This document shows positions 1-8,566 of a DNA stretch of 25,827 nt, piece after piece (position 1 is the first letter of the stretch; each line of letters opens with the position of its first letter). A program made the position numbers and the translations under genes. The notes below the pieces were generated by a model. The model did no database searches. It was not told where the DNA came from and saw nothing but the letters and a program-made list of their open reading frames with translations. The stretch spans positions 1 to 25,827 of the forward strand of contig CAZIHY010000025.1 of the NCBI GenBank assembly GCA_964539115.1, read 5' to 3'. The DNA comes from CAKSXP01 sp964539115 (GTDB taxonomy: Bacteria; Bacillota; Clostridia; Oscillospirales; Oscillospiraceae).

Positions 1-118
1 TCGAGCGCTCGATTAATATACCATTTATTTTCCCCCGTGTCAACACCTTTTTTCATTTTTTTCGAGATTTTTCTAGTTTGCCCTTCAGCACATAAACAGA
101 TGCCGGATGTGACATAAT

Positions 119-1636
119 TTGAGTATGAAACTTCTTAAAAAAACCAGGATACCATTTCATCCGCGCAGCGATCCGAAATATCCGGAGCCGATTTCCGCGG
201 AAACGCTTAAAAGCATATTCTCCGACTGTCAGGATTTTGAACAGCGCCGGACTTATATCGGCGAAAACAGCCGCTTTCCGGTCACAGTCTGTTATATTGA
301 CGGCGTTGTCGCCGGCGGCGACGTTGCCGAGAGCATAATACGTCCGCTGACACAGCCCTCGCGCTTTGAGGGGGTCCGCAGCCTCCGCGAGTGCCGCGAA
401 CTTATCGAGAACGGCGCGGTTTACAGCGGAAGCATGAAGCCCGCGGAGACGACCGACGAGCTTTGCCGCTATCTTGTAAACGGTTTTTGCGCAATCGTCT
501 TTGATAAGGAGCAGCGCGCGGTCTGTTTTGAGGTGCGCAACCCGAATGCGCGCAGCATAGAGCAGCCGTCGACGGAAAAGAGCCTCAAGGGTTCAAAGGA
601 TTCCTTTGTCGAGGTGCTTCGCACGAACACGACGCTTGTCCGGCGCAAGCTGCGCGATCCCTCGCTCAAGCTGCGCCAGACCATCATCGGGCGCAAGAGT
701 ACGACAAACGTTGCTGTGCTCTACTATGAAGGCGTCGCCGATGAGGCGCGCGTTGACGAACTAATGAGCAGACTGGACGCTATCGACATCCAGGGCATGC
801 TCACGACGGCGTGCCTTGAGGAGTATATCACCAGCCGCCCGGGTTCGCCCTTCCCTCAGCTGCTGCACACGGAACGCCCGGACCTCTTCGCGCAGAGTCT
901 GCTGGCCGGGCGCATCGGCATCCTTATAGACGGTATCCCGCTCGGCTTTCTGCTGCCGGCTACATTTTTCCGACTGATGCACGTCCCGGACGACGGCGCG
1001 GAACATTATATTATTGCCACCTCGCTGACGGTGCTCCGGTATCTCTCGCTCCTGCTCGCCATAATTCTGCCGGGCGTTATGGTCGCGATCGAAATGTACC
1101 ACCAGGAGATGATACCCACAAAGCTGCTCATCTCGATGATCCAGGCCAAGCAGCAGGTGCCCTTCGGCGCGGCGGTAGAGGTTTTGAGCATGCTGATAGC
1201 CTTCGAGCTGCTGCAGGAGGCCGGACTGCGTCTGCCGGATTCCATCGGCCAGACCGTCAGCATTATAGGCGCTCTGATCGTCGGGCAGAGCGCGGTCGAG
1301 GCCAGCGTAATAAGCCCCATCGCCGTTATAATCGTCGCGCTTTCGGGAATATGCGGCTTTACGATACCCAGTCCCGATCTGAGCATGGCGGTGCGGCTGT
1401 GCCGCTTTCTTATGGTGCTGTGCGCGATTATTGCCGGCATGTACGGACTTATGGCGGGCTTCGCGATGCTCATATACCATCTTGCCACGATAGAGAGCTT
1501 CGGAGTTGATTATCTCTCCCCCCTGTCCGACCGCGGGATGTTCCAGGCATTTAAATCGATACTGCGTCCGCCGCTGCGCCACAGAAAATTCCGCGATCCC
1601 GCGCTGAACACGCCGGATAAGAGAACGCAGAAGTAA
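119..1636 (+). CDS. gerA: GerA-family spore germination protein (germinant receptor A subunit)
   Basis: This is the A subunit of a Ger-type nutrient germinant receptor, which sits in the spore inner membrane and acts with B and C subunits to trigger germination. The 505-residue length is normal for the family. A hydrophilic N-terminal half (about residues 1-255) precedes a membrane half. The membrane half holds the family-typical stretch with PGVMVAIEMYHQEMIP (about 320-335), a Gln- and Pro-containing loop with QQVPFG, and several hydrophobic segments to about residue 460. The tail is short and basic. The start is ambiguous: TTG at 119 has a near-consensus Shine-Dalgarno (GGATGTGA, 105-112, six-base spacing), while ATG at 125 lies 12 bases from it. 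It is the first gene of the gerA-gerC-gerB set. Which paralogue it is, and its germinant, cannot be read from sequence. Confidence 0.93.
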   Translation: MSMKLLKKTRIPFHPRSDPKYPEPISAETLKSIFSDCQDFEQRRTYIGENSRFPVTVCYIDGVVAGGDVAESIIRPLTQPSRFEGVRSLRECRELIENGAVYSGSMKPAETTDELCRYLVNGFCAIVFDKEQRAVCFEVRNPNARSIEQPSTEKSLKGSKDSFVEVLRTNTTLVRRKLRDPSLKLRQTIIGRKSTTNVAVLYYEGVADEARVDELMSRLDAIDIQGMLTTACLEEYITSRPGSPFPQLLHTERPDLFAQSLLAGRIGILIDGIPLGFLLPATFFRLMHVPDDGAEHYIIATSLTVLRYLSLLLAIILPGVMVAIEMYHQEMIPTKLLISMIQAKQQVPFGAAVEVLSMLIAFELLQEAGLRLPDSIGQTVSIIGALIVGQSAVEASVISPIAVIIVALSGICGFTIPSPDLSMAVRLCRFLMVLCAIIAGMYGLMAGFAMLIYHLATIESFGVDYLSPLSDRGMFQAFKSILRPPLRHRKFRDPALNTPDKRTQK

Positions 1637-1699
1637 ATATTACAATTTTTGCCTTTTTCTTTTGTGTTTTATCCGGTGCTTAACCAAGCGTGGGTCACA

Positions 1700-1790
1700 T
1701 CCTTTTCTGCCCGCCCGGAAAAATTCCCCAGCGGAGCAATGCTCTCGCCTGGATAAAGCGCCCCGCAAAACAAACACGCCCCAGTTATTA
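1700..1790. repeat. Degenerate copy (D) of the intergenic hairpin repeat family
   Basis: This is the spacer between gerA and gerC. Bases 1718-1739 match 16416-16437 of repeat B at 20 of 22 positions, including the core GCGGAGCAA. The preceding CTTTTC..CCGGAAAA resembles the first hairpin of copy A (11196-11223). Near the right end, GCAAAACAAA resembles the right end of copy A. The hairpin arms are decayed. The element lies in the same plus-strand orientation as copies A-C although the flanking genes here run the other way. Membership rests on short matches and is tentative. Confidence 0.45.
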
Positions 1791-1806
1791 TAATAAGGTA
1801 CCAACT

Positions 1807-2988
1807 ATGAAAAAGCTTATATACATTATAATAATATCACTCCTGCTTTCGCTTCTGTCCGGCTGCTCGCTCACCGGCTCCGTTTACGAAAACTACCGCG
1901 AGCTTGAACAGATCCGCCTGATCGAGGTGATGGGCATCGACTCCGACGGAGGCAATACAACGCTGTCGATAGCAGCGGGGCCGGGCGTCGGAGAGAAAAA
2001 AAGCCCAGTTCTCATGAATTCCACGGCTTCCTCAATAACCGGCGCCATCTCCGCGCTCCAGGACTACGCCACGAGCGAGGACCTTTACTATGCGCATACC
2101 CAGTATCTTATTTTCGGAAGCGAGGCTGTTGAGGCCGGCATCGATCACTATCTCGACTATATCGACCGCTCCCCTGCCATCCGCATGGGCCTTTCGATGT
2201 ACGTCGTGCGCGACGGCACGGCGGAGGAACTTATAAAAGGCACCGGCGGCGAAAGCTATGACGTCTCCACCGTTCTGGCCTCACTTGAACGCGACGCGGA
2301 AAAGCGGGGAGAGGTATGTATTACGACCTGCCGCGACGTTGTGCGAGAGTTGTCCCGGAGAGGGGCCGCGCTCGCGGTCGCGCTGGAGATAAAGGACATG
2401 GCCCAGGTCAGCAGCGAATCCGAGGGCGAGGGCAAGACCGCGATACCCTCGGGCTATTGCGTCATCCGCGACGACAAGGCCGCCGGATGGATCCTCGGAA
2501 AACCCGCTGCTGTGGTCGGTATGATGACAAACAACGCCGCGGCGCTGCCCATTTCGCTTTCCGACGGCCAGGGCGGCGAGACGACCATCTCTCTTACAGG
2601 CTGCAAGTGCAAGATCACCCCTGTCTGGGAAAACGGGGCGCCCGTGCGCTTTGACGTCAGCTTTAAGCTCAACGGCGCCATTGTTGAGCTTGAACATCCG
2701 GATACGATTCTCGGCTCCGGCTCACCGGACGAGCTGGCCCGGCGGCTGGAGACGACCGTGTGCGATTGGGCCGAGTTGGTGCTCAGGCAGTCGCAGGAGC
2801 TGGACGCTGATTTTCTCGGCCTCGGCGTAATGGCACAGCTGGCGGAGCCGAAACAGTTTTCCGCGCTCGGCGGAAGCTGGCCGGAGCACTTCGCACAGGC
2901 GGAGTTCCGTGTCACAGCCGATGCAGTGATCGAGCGCAGCTATGATCTGACAGAGCCTGCGAAGACGGAGGGCGAGCAGACAAGATGA
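1807..2988 (+). CDS. gerC: Ger(x)C-family spore germination lipoprotein (germinant receptor C subunit)
   Basis: This is the lipoprotein subunit of the germinant receptor, anchored to the outer face of the spore inner membrane. The frame is open from 1690, but ATG 1807 is preferred: it has AAGG at 1795-1798 and begins a classic lipoprotein signal (MKKLIYIIIISLLL, then LLSGC with the lipidated Cys at residue 20). The mature protein opens with the family-typical YENYRELEQIRLIEVMGID. The 393-residue length fits Ger(x)C. The body contains alternating alpha/beta stretches and a C-terminal part with ELDADFLGLG, a feature of the family's C-terminal domain. Its stop overlaps the gerB start by four bases (ATGA), indicating translational coupling. 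Confidence 0.93.
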   Translation: MKKLIYIIIISLLLSLLSGCSLTGSVYENYRELEQIRLIEVMGIDSDGGNTTLSIAAGPGVGEKKSPVLMNSTASSITGAISALQDYATSEDLYYAHTQYLIFGSEAVEAGIDHYLDYIDRSPAIRMGLSMYVVRDGTAEELIKGTGGESYDVSTVLASLERDAEKRGEVCITTCRDVVRELSRRGAALAVALEIKDMAQVSSESEGEGKTAIPSGYCVIRDDKAAGWILGKPAAVVGMMTNNAAALPISLSDGQGGETTISLTGCKCKITPVWENGAPVRFDVSFKLNGAIVELEHPDTILGSGSPDELARRLETTVCDWAELVLRQSQELDADFLGLGVMAQLAEPKQFSALGGSWPEHFAQAEFRVTADAVIERSYDLTEPAKTEGEQTR

Positions 2989-4118
2989 CAAGCAAATCAG
3001 ACAAAGTAACACGTACGCAGCTGACCGCGCTGGCCTTTGTCGGGCTGCTCTCGCCCACTGTACGGCGCATACCGGGCCAGCTCGTGCTCGACAGCGGGCG
3101 TGCCTGCTGGGTATCCGTCCTCATGGCGGTCGTTCCTATAATTATAATGGTACTGCTGTACTCATGTCTGCGGAGGCGCGCCGGCACGCTCAGCGGGGAG
3201 GATCTCGTCATCGGCGCGCTCGGCGGCGGTTTTGGCCGTATTATCCTGGCATTAACCGGCCTCTGGCTACTTTTCTACTGTTCCTACCACCTCTGTGTCG
3301 GTGCGGACAGGTTCATCGCAACGATATTCCCGAACACAAGGCCGGCTTTTCTGATCCTCATCATACTCGCAATGTGCCTCATCGCGGCATTGGGAGAGGT
3401 CCGGGCGCTGGCCCGATCGGCAATGCTGTTCCGTCCCGTGCTGCTGGCTGTTTTTATCGTCCTGGCGATTTTCGCGCTTCCGGAGGCTGACTTGAGTGAG
3501 CTTATGCCGCCGTTCGAAAACGGGGCCATGCCCGCTTTCCGGGGAGTATCACAGCTCATAAACATCGTCTCCATAACGGTATACTTCGCCTTTCTGGAAG
3601 ACCACACAGATGATCGCTTTTCCCCGGGGCGTTTTCTGATATGGGTGATCACCTATGTATTTATACTTCTCTTCCTGTGTATCGCCGTGCTCGGCCTGCT
3701 GGGACTTGAGCTGACGCGGAACCTGTCGCACCCTTTCTTCACCATAATCCGCGAACTTACTCTTTTCAATGTGGTCGAGCGCATCGAGGCCGTCATCACC
3801 GGCCTGTGGGTATTTTCGGATTTCATTCTGGTAGCCATTCTTCTCAAGATAGCGGCAAAGCTTATCTCGCGCGCTTTCGGCCTGTCCGCGCCGAAAGCGG
3901 AGGGCGAAAAGCTTTTCTCCCTCCGTGGCAGCCGCTGGCTGGTCTGGGTCTGCTGCGCGCTGACAGGGATCGGAACCCTGCTGATTGGCGGCAACACCTT
4001 TCGCCTCATGTGGTTTGCCGAAAAACTTATCCCCGCGCTGAACCTGGCCTTTTCGTTAGTACTTCTTCCCTTGTGCTTCCTTATCTGGTATATAAAAAAA
4101 TGTCGAACCGCAAAATAA
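2985..4118 (+). CDS. gerB: GerB-family germination protein, APC-type transporter fold (germinant receptor B subunit)
   Basis: This is the B subunit of the germinant receptor, a polytopic membrane protein of the endospore germination permease family related to amino-acid permeases and thought to bind the germinant. The 377 residues are hydrophobic with about ten predicted membrane segments. The N-terminus (TRTQLTALAFVGLLSPTVRRIPG) and a C-terminal segment with RLMWFAEKLIPALNLAFSLVLL are family-like. ATG 2985 overlaps the gerC stop by four bases and no strong ribosome-binding site is visible, so it probably depends on coupled translation. The A-C-B order is a variant of the more familiar A-B-C order. 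No obvious terminator follows; the next promoter begins six bases downstream. Confidence 0.92.
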   Translation: MTSKSDKVTRTQLTALAFVGLLSPTVRRIPGQLVLDSGRACWVSVLMAVVPIIIMVLLYSCLRRRAGTLSGEDLVIGALGGGFGRIILALTGLWLLFYCSYHLCVGADRFIATIFPNTRPAFLILIILAMCLIAALGEVRALARSAMLFRPVLLAVFIVLAIFALPEADLSELMPPFENGAMPAFRGVSQLINIVSITVYFAFLEDHTDDRFSPGRFLIWVITYVFILLFLCIAVLGLLGLELTRNLSHPFFTIIRELTLFNVVERIEAVITGLWVFSDFILVAILLKIAAKLISRAFGLSAPKAEGEKLFSLRGSRWLVWVCCALTGIGTLLIGGNTFRLMWFAEKLIPALNLAFSLVLLPLCFLIWYIKKCRTAK

Positions 4119-4123
4119 TGTAC

Positions 4124-4152
4124 TTGCAATATCTGCAAAATTTATGTATACT
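4124..4152 (+). promoter_or_regulatory. Sigma-A-type promoter for the ABC importer operon
   Basis: TTGCAA (4124-4129), a 17-base spacer and TATACT (4147-4152) form a good housekeeping promoter 64 bases upstream of the binding-protein start codon. The hexamers, spacing and first four spacer bases (TATC) are identical to those of the dnaA promoter at 21036-21064. No operator or riboswitch is recognisable in the short leader. Confidence 0.7.
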
Positions 4153-4215
4153 GCATGCGGACAATTGAATACGGACAGGGTCCACCCAAAAATGATTTTT
4201 TCAGAGGAGAAACGA

Positions 4216-5817
4216 ATGAAAAAAGCAATCCGCATTTTGGCTCTTGTCCTGGCGTTGGTCCTAATGACTGCTATACTCTGCGCTTGCGGAGACAGCAAGT
4301 CCACAGAAACACCGACACCCAGCCAGGCAGATACACCAGAATCAACCGAACCCCCGGAAGAACCGGACGAGGGTGGCTCCGCTCCCGAGGTAAGCGGCGA
4401 CGACGCTTCCAGCATTGTCGTCGGCATTGCCCAGGAATTGGACGACAGTCTTGACCCCCACAATACAACGGCGGCAGGAACCAGAGAAGTCCTTTTTAAT
4501 GTGTACGAGGGCCTTTTAAAGCCCGACACCGACGGAAATCTCATCCCCGCTGTTGCAAGCAGCTACACCGTATCGGATACCAGCGACGTTTATACCTTCA
4601 CCCTGCGTGATGGCGTCCGCTTCCATAACGGCGAGCTTGTGACGGTCGGGGATATTGTTTACTCCATTTCCCGCGCAGCAGGCCTCGACAGCGGCGAGCC
4701 GCTCATCTCCGGTCTGGCCAGCATCGTCTCCGTTGAAGCTACGGACGATGCAACCGTGGTCATCACCACTTCCGAGCCCCAGCCCGAGCTCTCGGCCTAC
4801 CTCACGGCGGCCATCATCCCGGATGGCAACGACCCCTCGGCAGAGGTCATCGGCACCGGTCCTTACAAGTTCGTCTCCCGCGCCGCGCAGGAAAACATCA
4901 TCCTCGAGCGTTTTGACGACTATTGGGGCGAGAAGGCCAACATCAAGACCATCACCTGCAAGATAATCGAGAACGCCGACACGCTCGTGCTCTCTCTCAA
5001 GTCCGGCGCGATCGACCTTGCAGCCCACCTCACCGCCGCGCAGGCGAATGAGCTGACCGACGGCTTCACCGTCGTCGAGGGCACCATGAACCTCGTCCAG
5101 GCTCTCTACCTCAACAACGCGATCGAGCCCTTCAACGACGTGCGCGTGCGCCAGGCGCTGTGCTACGCCGTTGACAAGCAGGAGATCATGGACTTCGTCG
5201 CTGACGGCCGCGGCACCCCGCTCGGCAGCAGCATCTATCCCGCCTTCGGCCGATACTTCATGCCGGAGCTTGCCGACTACTACACCCGTGATGTAGAAAA
5301 GGCCAAGAGCCTTCTTGCCGAGGCCGGCTATCCTGACGGCTTCTCCATGACCATCACCGTGCCCGCCAACTACACCCCGCACGTTGACGCCGCCCAGGTC
5401 ATAGTCGAGCAGCTGGCAGCCATCGGCGTGACCGCCACCATCGAGACCATCGAGTGGTCCAGCTGGCTGACCGACGTCTACTCCGGCCGCAATTTCGAGA
5501 GCACCGTCATCGGATTTGACGCGAGCGCTCTGACCGCCAGCGCGCTGCTGGCCCGTTGGGCCTCCGACGCCTCCAACAACATGATAAGCTTCTCCAGCGA
5601 GGAGTATGACGAGGCTCTTAATAAAGCCCTCTCCAGCGCCGACGCCGACGAGCAGACCGAGTACTTCAAGGAGTGTGAGGTCATCCTCGCCGAGCAGGCC
5701 GCGAACGTCTACATTCAGGACCTGTGCGACCTGGTCGTCATGCGCGACGGGCTGTCCGGCTATGAGTTCTACCCGCTCTATGCCATGGACTTCGCAAAGC
5801 TCAAGCTTGCGGACTGA
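4216..5817 (+). CDS. ABC transporter substrate-binding lipoprotein, family 5 (peptide/nickel type)
   Basis: This is an extracellular solute receptor of an Opp/Dpp/Nik-type importer that delivers ligand to the permeases encoded downstream. ATG 4216 is chosen because it follows GAGGAG (4204-4209) and begins a lipoprotein signal (MKKAIRILALVLALVL, lipobox ending CAC, Cys at residue 24). A Thr/Pro/Glu/Asp-rich linker of about 45 residues precedes the folded domain, which starts near SSIVVGIAQELDDSLDPHN. Family-5 hallmarks are NVYEGLLKPDTDGNLIPAVA, YTFTLRDGVRFHNGE, VRVRQALCYAVDKQEI and the later LLAEAGYPDGF. The length is 533 residues, which is normal. Ligand identity (oligopeptide, dipeptide, metal or other) cannot be decided. 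Confidence 0.94.
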   Translation: MKKAIRILALVLALVLMTAILCACGDSKSTETPTPSQADTPESTEPPEEPDEGGSAPEVSGDDASSIVVGIAQELDDSLDPHNTTAAGTREVLFNVYEGLLKPDTDGNLIPAVASSYTVSDTSDVYTFTLRDGVRFHNGELVTVGDIVYSISRAAGLDSGEPLISGLASIVSVEATDDATVVITTSEPQPELSAYLTAAIIPDGNDPSAEVIGTGPYKFVSRAAQENIILERFDDYWGEKANIKTITCKIIENADTLVLSLKSGAIDLAAHLTAAQANELTDGFTVVEGTMNLVQALYLNNAIEPFNDVRVRQALCYAVDKQEIMDFVADGRGTPLGSSIYPAFGRYFMPELADYYTRDVEKAKSLLAEAGYPDGFSMTITVPANYTPHVDAAQVIVEQLAAIGVTATIETIEWSSWLTDVYSGRNFESTVIGFDASALTASALLARWASDASNNMISFSSEEYDEALNKALSSADADEQTEYFKECEVILAEQAANVYIQDLCDLVVMRDGLSGYEFYPLYAMDFAKLKLAD

Positions 5818-5837
5818 CACAACATTAAATTATAAAG

Positions 5838-5879
5838 CAGCAAAGGGGCGGCGGACTGTCCGACGCCGCCTCTTTGCCG
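5838..5879 (+). terminator. Intercistronic stem-loop 1 (possible attenuator or 3'-end stabiliser)
   Basis: Arms at 5841-5853 (CAAAGGGGCGGCG) and 5864-5876 pair over 13 bases with one G-U. The stem extends by G5840-C5877 and, after one mismatch, by two more pairs. The ten-base loop contains GGAC/GTCC complementarity. No U-run follows, so it is not a canonical intrinsic terminator. Its place 20 bases after the binding-protein stop fits the hairpins that protect binding-protein mRNA or reduce readthrough to permease genes. Confidence 0.6.
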
Positions 5880-5900
5880 CAGGATTCGTATCGTCTCGCA

Positions 5901-5917
5901 GCCGGCTTAAAGCCGGC
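5901..5917. repeat. Intercistronic inverted repeat 2
   Basis: GCCGGCTT and AAGCCGGC flank a single central A: a perfect eight-base inverted repeat between the binding-protein and permease genes. With so short a loop the terminal pairs must open, giving a hairpin with GCCGGC arms. It could also be a dyad operator. Function unknown. Confidence 0.45.
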
Positions 5918-5944
5918 CGCTCAATCACTCCGCTACGGCTCTTC

Positions 5945-5986
5945 TTCACACCGGACCCGCTTCCCCGGACTTCGGCATGGTGTGAA
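5945..5986 (+). repeat. Intercistronic inverted repeat 3
   Basis: TTCACACC (5945-5952) pairs perfectly with GGTGTGAA (5979-5986) around a 26-base loop, 42 bases before the probable permease start. It is the third dyad in the 211-base spacer. It could form a long-loop hairpin in the mRNA close to the permease ribosome-binding site; a regulatory role is inference. Confidence 0.4.
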
Positions 5987-6028
5987 AAGAGATAATTTAT
6001 CAAAATCTGAAACTGTGGGGTGCTCGTC

Positions 6029-6970
6029 TTGAGCTACATCCTTAAAAAGCTCGCGCTGCTCATTGCAACGCTGCTCATAATCTCTTTTCTGGTCTTTATG
6101 GCCTTCCAGCTCATCCCCGGCGACCCGGTCACTCAAATGCTGGGCACCGATTATACCGAGACCCGCGCCGCCTCCCTGCGTGCGGAGCTGGGGCTTGACG
6201 CGCCTGTTATAACGCGCTATTTCAAATGGCTCGCCGGCTTTGTGACCGGCGATCTGGGCGTTTCCTTCAGTTATAAGACGCCCGTTTCCGAGCTGTTGGG
6301 CGGCAAGATCGCCGTAACAGCCCTTCTTACCGCATTTTCCTTTGCGCTCGTTATCGTGATCTCGATCCCGCTGGGACTGCTAATCGCCCGTTTCCAGGGC
6401 GGCGTTTTTGATCGCATAATGGTCGTTCTCAACCAAATAACCATGTCTATACCGCCGTTTTTCATCGGTATCATATTTACCTGTATTTTCGGCTTTTTCT
6501 TTAAATTATTCACCCCCGGCAACTATATATCTTACCACGACAGCGTCGCGGGCTTTGCCGGCTACATATTTTTTCCGGCTCTCGCCATCGCTCTGCCGAA
6601 GAGCGCCATGACCATCAAGCTCCTGCGCCGCAGTATCGTCAGCGAGCTGCATGAAGATTACGTCCGCACGGCGTACAGCCGCGGCAACAGCCGTGCCGGC
6701 GTGCTGAAAAACCATGTCCTGCGCAACGCTATAATCCCCGTCGTCACCTTCCTTGCAATGACGCTTGCTGACATTGTCGCCGGCAGCATCATCATCGAAC
6801 AGGTGTTCACGATCCCGGGCGTCGGGCGAATGCTCCTGCTTTCCATTTCAAACCGCGACTACCCGGTGGTTCAATCCATCGTTGTTATGATAGCTTTCGT
6901 CGTCGTTTTCATGAATTTCCTTGCCGACGTAGCCTACCAATACATCGACCCGAGGATAAGACTAAGTTGA
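6029..6970 (+). CDS. ABC transporter permease, OppB/DppB/NikB type
   Basis: This is the first membrane subunit of the importer. The N-terminus SYILKKLALLIATLLIISFLV with IPGDP shortly after is typical of OppB/DppB. The ATPase-contact (EAA-type) loop is visible as ELHEDYVRTAYSRGNSRAGVLKNHVLRNA (split here as one loop around residues 205-235), followed by membrane segments and the C-terminal YQYIDPRIRLS. About six membrane helices are expected. The start is ambiguous: TTG 6029 has GGGGTG six bases upstream and gives the N-terminus seen in homologues; GTG 6020 is in frame but has no ribosome-binding site. Its stop overlaps the next gene by four bases. Confidence 0.93.
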   Translation: MSYILKKLALLIATLLIISFLVFMAFQLIPGDPVTQMLGTDYTETRAASLRAELGLDAPVITRYFKWLAGFVTGDLGVSFSYKTPVSELLGGKIAVTALLTAFSFALVIVISIPLGLLIARFQGGVFDRIMVVLNQITMSIPPFFIGIIFTCIFGFFFKLFTPGNYISYHDSVAGFAGYIFFPALAIALPKSAMTIKLLRRSIVSELHEDYVRTAYSRGNSRAGVLKNHVLRNAIIPVVTFLAMTLADIVAGSIIIEQVFTIPGVGRMLLLSISNRDYPVVQSIVVMIAFVVVFMNFLADVAYQYIDPRIRLS

Positions 6971-7767
6971 AAAAGAAAAAGGACTACAATCTAATATTCG
7001 GACTTGCGATAACTGCAGTCATTATCGGGCTGATCGTGATCGGTTTTTTCTGGACGCCTTACGGCCCGACCCAGATGGACGCCTCAGCAAAGAGCCAGGG
7101 TCCCTCGTTTTCACACCTTCTCGGAACGGACAATTTCGGCCGCGACATCTTCAGCCGTATTCTTGACGGTGCGGGCACAACCCTCATAATCGCCGCCGCG
7201 ACCGTTGCCATCGGCGCCGTTTTCGGCACGTTCATCGGGGCCTTTACCGGCTATTTCGGAGGATGGCCGGATGAACTGCTGATGCGATTTAACGACGTTG
7301 TAACCGCCTTTCCGAGCATACTTCTCGCCCTGGTGCTGATAAGCCTGATGGGTTCGGGAAAGTATCAGATCATTCTCGCGCTGGGCCTTTTGTTCATCCC
7401 CAGCTTCGCGCGAATGGTACGGAGCGAGTTCGCCCGCCAGAAGGAGCTGGATTATGTCCGCTCGGCCAAGCTGATGGGCGTTTCGACCCTTAGGATCATG
7501 TTCGTCCATATACTGCCCAACGCCGCGCCTGTTCTTCTGAGTTCCATCGCCATCGGCTTCAACAACGCCGTGCTGGCCGAGGCCAGCATGAGCTATCTCG
7601 GCCTCGGCGTTCAGCCGCCTGATGCCAGTCTCGGCCGCATGCTCAGCGAGGCGCAGAGCTATATTTTTTCCGCGCCGTGGTATGCGATCTCAACAGGCCT
7701 TACTATAGTTTTGCTTATCCTCGGCTTCGGCCTTATAAGCGAGGGCATCGGAGGTGACAGAGCATGA
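6967..7767 (+). CDS. ABC transporter permease, OppC/DppC/NikC type
   Basis: This is the second membrane subunit, partner of the preceding permease. The N-terminal hydrophobic segment is followed by the family motif HLLGTDNFGRDIFSRIL (about residues 50-66), which is diagnostic for OppC/DppC proteins. The EAA-type loop is at ELDYVRSAKLMGVSTLRIMF, and LAEASMSYLGLGVQPPDASLG lies nearer the C-terminus. The length of 266 residues is slightly short but complete. It starts with TTG inside the upstream stop (TTGA overlap), which points to coupled translation. Confidence 0.94.
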   Translation: MKKKKDYNLIFGLAITAVIIGLIVIGFFWTPYGPTQMDASAKSQGPSFSHLLGTDNFGRDIFSRILDGAGTTLIIAAATVAIGAVFGTFIGAFTGYFGGWPDELLMRFNDVVTAFPSILLALVLISLMGSGKYQIILALGLLFIPSFARMVRSEFARQKELDYVRSAKLMGVSTLRIMFVHILPNAAPVLLSSIAIGFNNAVLAEASMSYLGLGVQPPDASLGRMLSEAQSYIFSAPWYAISTGLTIVLLILGFGLISEGIGGDRA

Positions 7768-8564
7768 GCATGCTGGAGGTCAAAAATCTCTCCGTCCGTT
7801 TCCATAGCTCGGCGCCCGATAAATTTGCCGTCAAAAATGTCAGTTTCACGATGGAGCCCGGCGAGATGCTCGGCGTCGTCGGCGAGTCCGGCAGCGGCAA
7901 AACCGTCACCGCGCTGACCATCGCCGGCCTGCTCGAGCGCTCGCATACGGAGGTAAGCGGCGAAATTTTGTGGGGCGGCAAAAACCTTCTCGAGTGCAGC
8001 CGGAACGAACTTCGAAATATCCAGGGTCGCGACATCGGCGTTATCTTTCAGGAGCCGATGTCGAGCCTCAACCCCCTGATAAAAATCGGCCGCCAGGTCG
8101 AAGAAACACTGAAGCTGCACCACACGGAGCTGACCCGCGAGGAGCGCAAAAGATGGGCGCTTGATGTCATGGAGCATGTCGGCCTGCCCGAGCCGGAAGT
8201 GACTTACGGCAAATACCCGCACCAGCTCTCCGGGGGACAGCGTCAGAGGGCGATGATCGCTTCCGCCTTCATCTCGGACCCGCAGCTTCTGATATGTGAC
8301 GAGCCGACGACCGCGCTGGACGTGACCGTTCAGGCACAGATAATCGCACTGCTGCGCAAGATAAACGAGGCTAAGGGCGTTGGCATTCTGTTCATCTCCC
8401 ATGATCTGAGCGTTGTGCGCAAGCTCTGCTCCCGCGTTATCGTCATGTACCGCGGCAGCATCGTCGAGGAGGGTCCCGTCGAGGATATCTACTGCAATCC
8501 GCAGGACGAATATACCAAAAAGCTGATCGCCGCGATACCAACACGCAGAAAGAGAGGCGTCTGA
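7764..8564 (+). CDS. ABC transporter ATP-binding protein, OppD/DppD/NikD type
   Basis: This is the first cytoplasmic ATPase of the importer. Walker A GESGSGKT lies at residues 40-47, the Q-loop at VIFQEPMSSLNP, the ABC signature LSGGQRQRAM near 155, Walker B LLICDEPTTALD near 175-186 and the switch His in ISHDLS. GGAGGTGA precedes ATG 7764, and the start overlaps the oppC-like stop (ATGA). At 266 residues it ends soon after YTKKLIAAIP and lacks the longer C-terminal oligopeptide/HPY extension common in OppD/DppD, so it looks more like NikD-length proteins. The upstream and downstream genes leave no doubt about its partners. Confidence 0.94.
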   Translation: MSMLEVKNLSVRFHSSAPDKFAVKNVSFTMEPGEMLGVVGESGSGKTVTALTIAGLLERSHTEVSGEILWGGKNLLECSRNELRNIQGRDIGVIFQEPMSSLNPLIKIGRQVEETLKLHHTELTREERKRWALDVMEHVGLPEPEVTYGKYPHQLSGGQRQRAMIASAFISDPQLLICDEPTTALDVTVQAQIIALLRKINEAKGVGILFISHDLSVVRKLCSRVIVMYRGSIVEEGPVEDIYCNPQDEYTKKLIAAIPTRRKRGV

Positions 8565-8566
8565 CG

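Noticed and set aside
1..12. Perfect 12-base palindrome TCGAGCGCTCGA at the window edge
   Set aside because: Short, isolated and at the boundary; no partner element or gene context to give it meaning.
90..118. Sigma-G-like promoter (ACATA, 18 bases, CATAAT) before gerA
   Set aside because: Tempting for a forespore gene, but the -10 abuts the start codon, which would require a leaderless mRNA and conflicts with the Shine-Dalgarno at 105-112.
4516..5820. 434-codon open frame on the minus strand opposite the binding protein
   Set aside because: Low-complexity Gly/Val/Asp-rich translation caused by codon bias of the real gene on the other strand.
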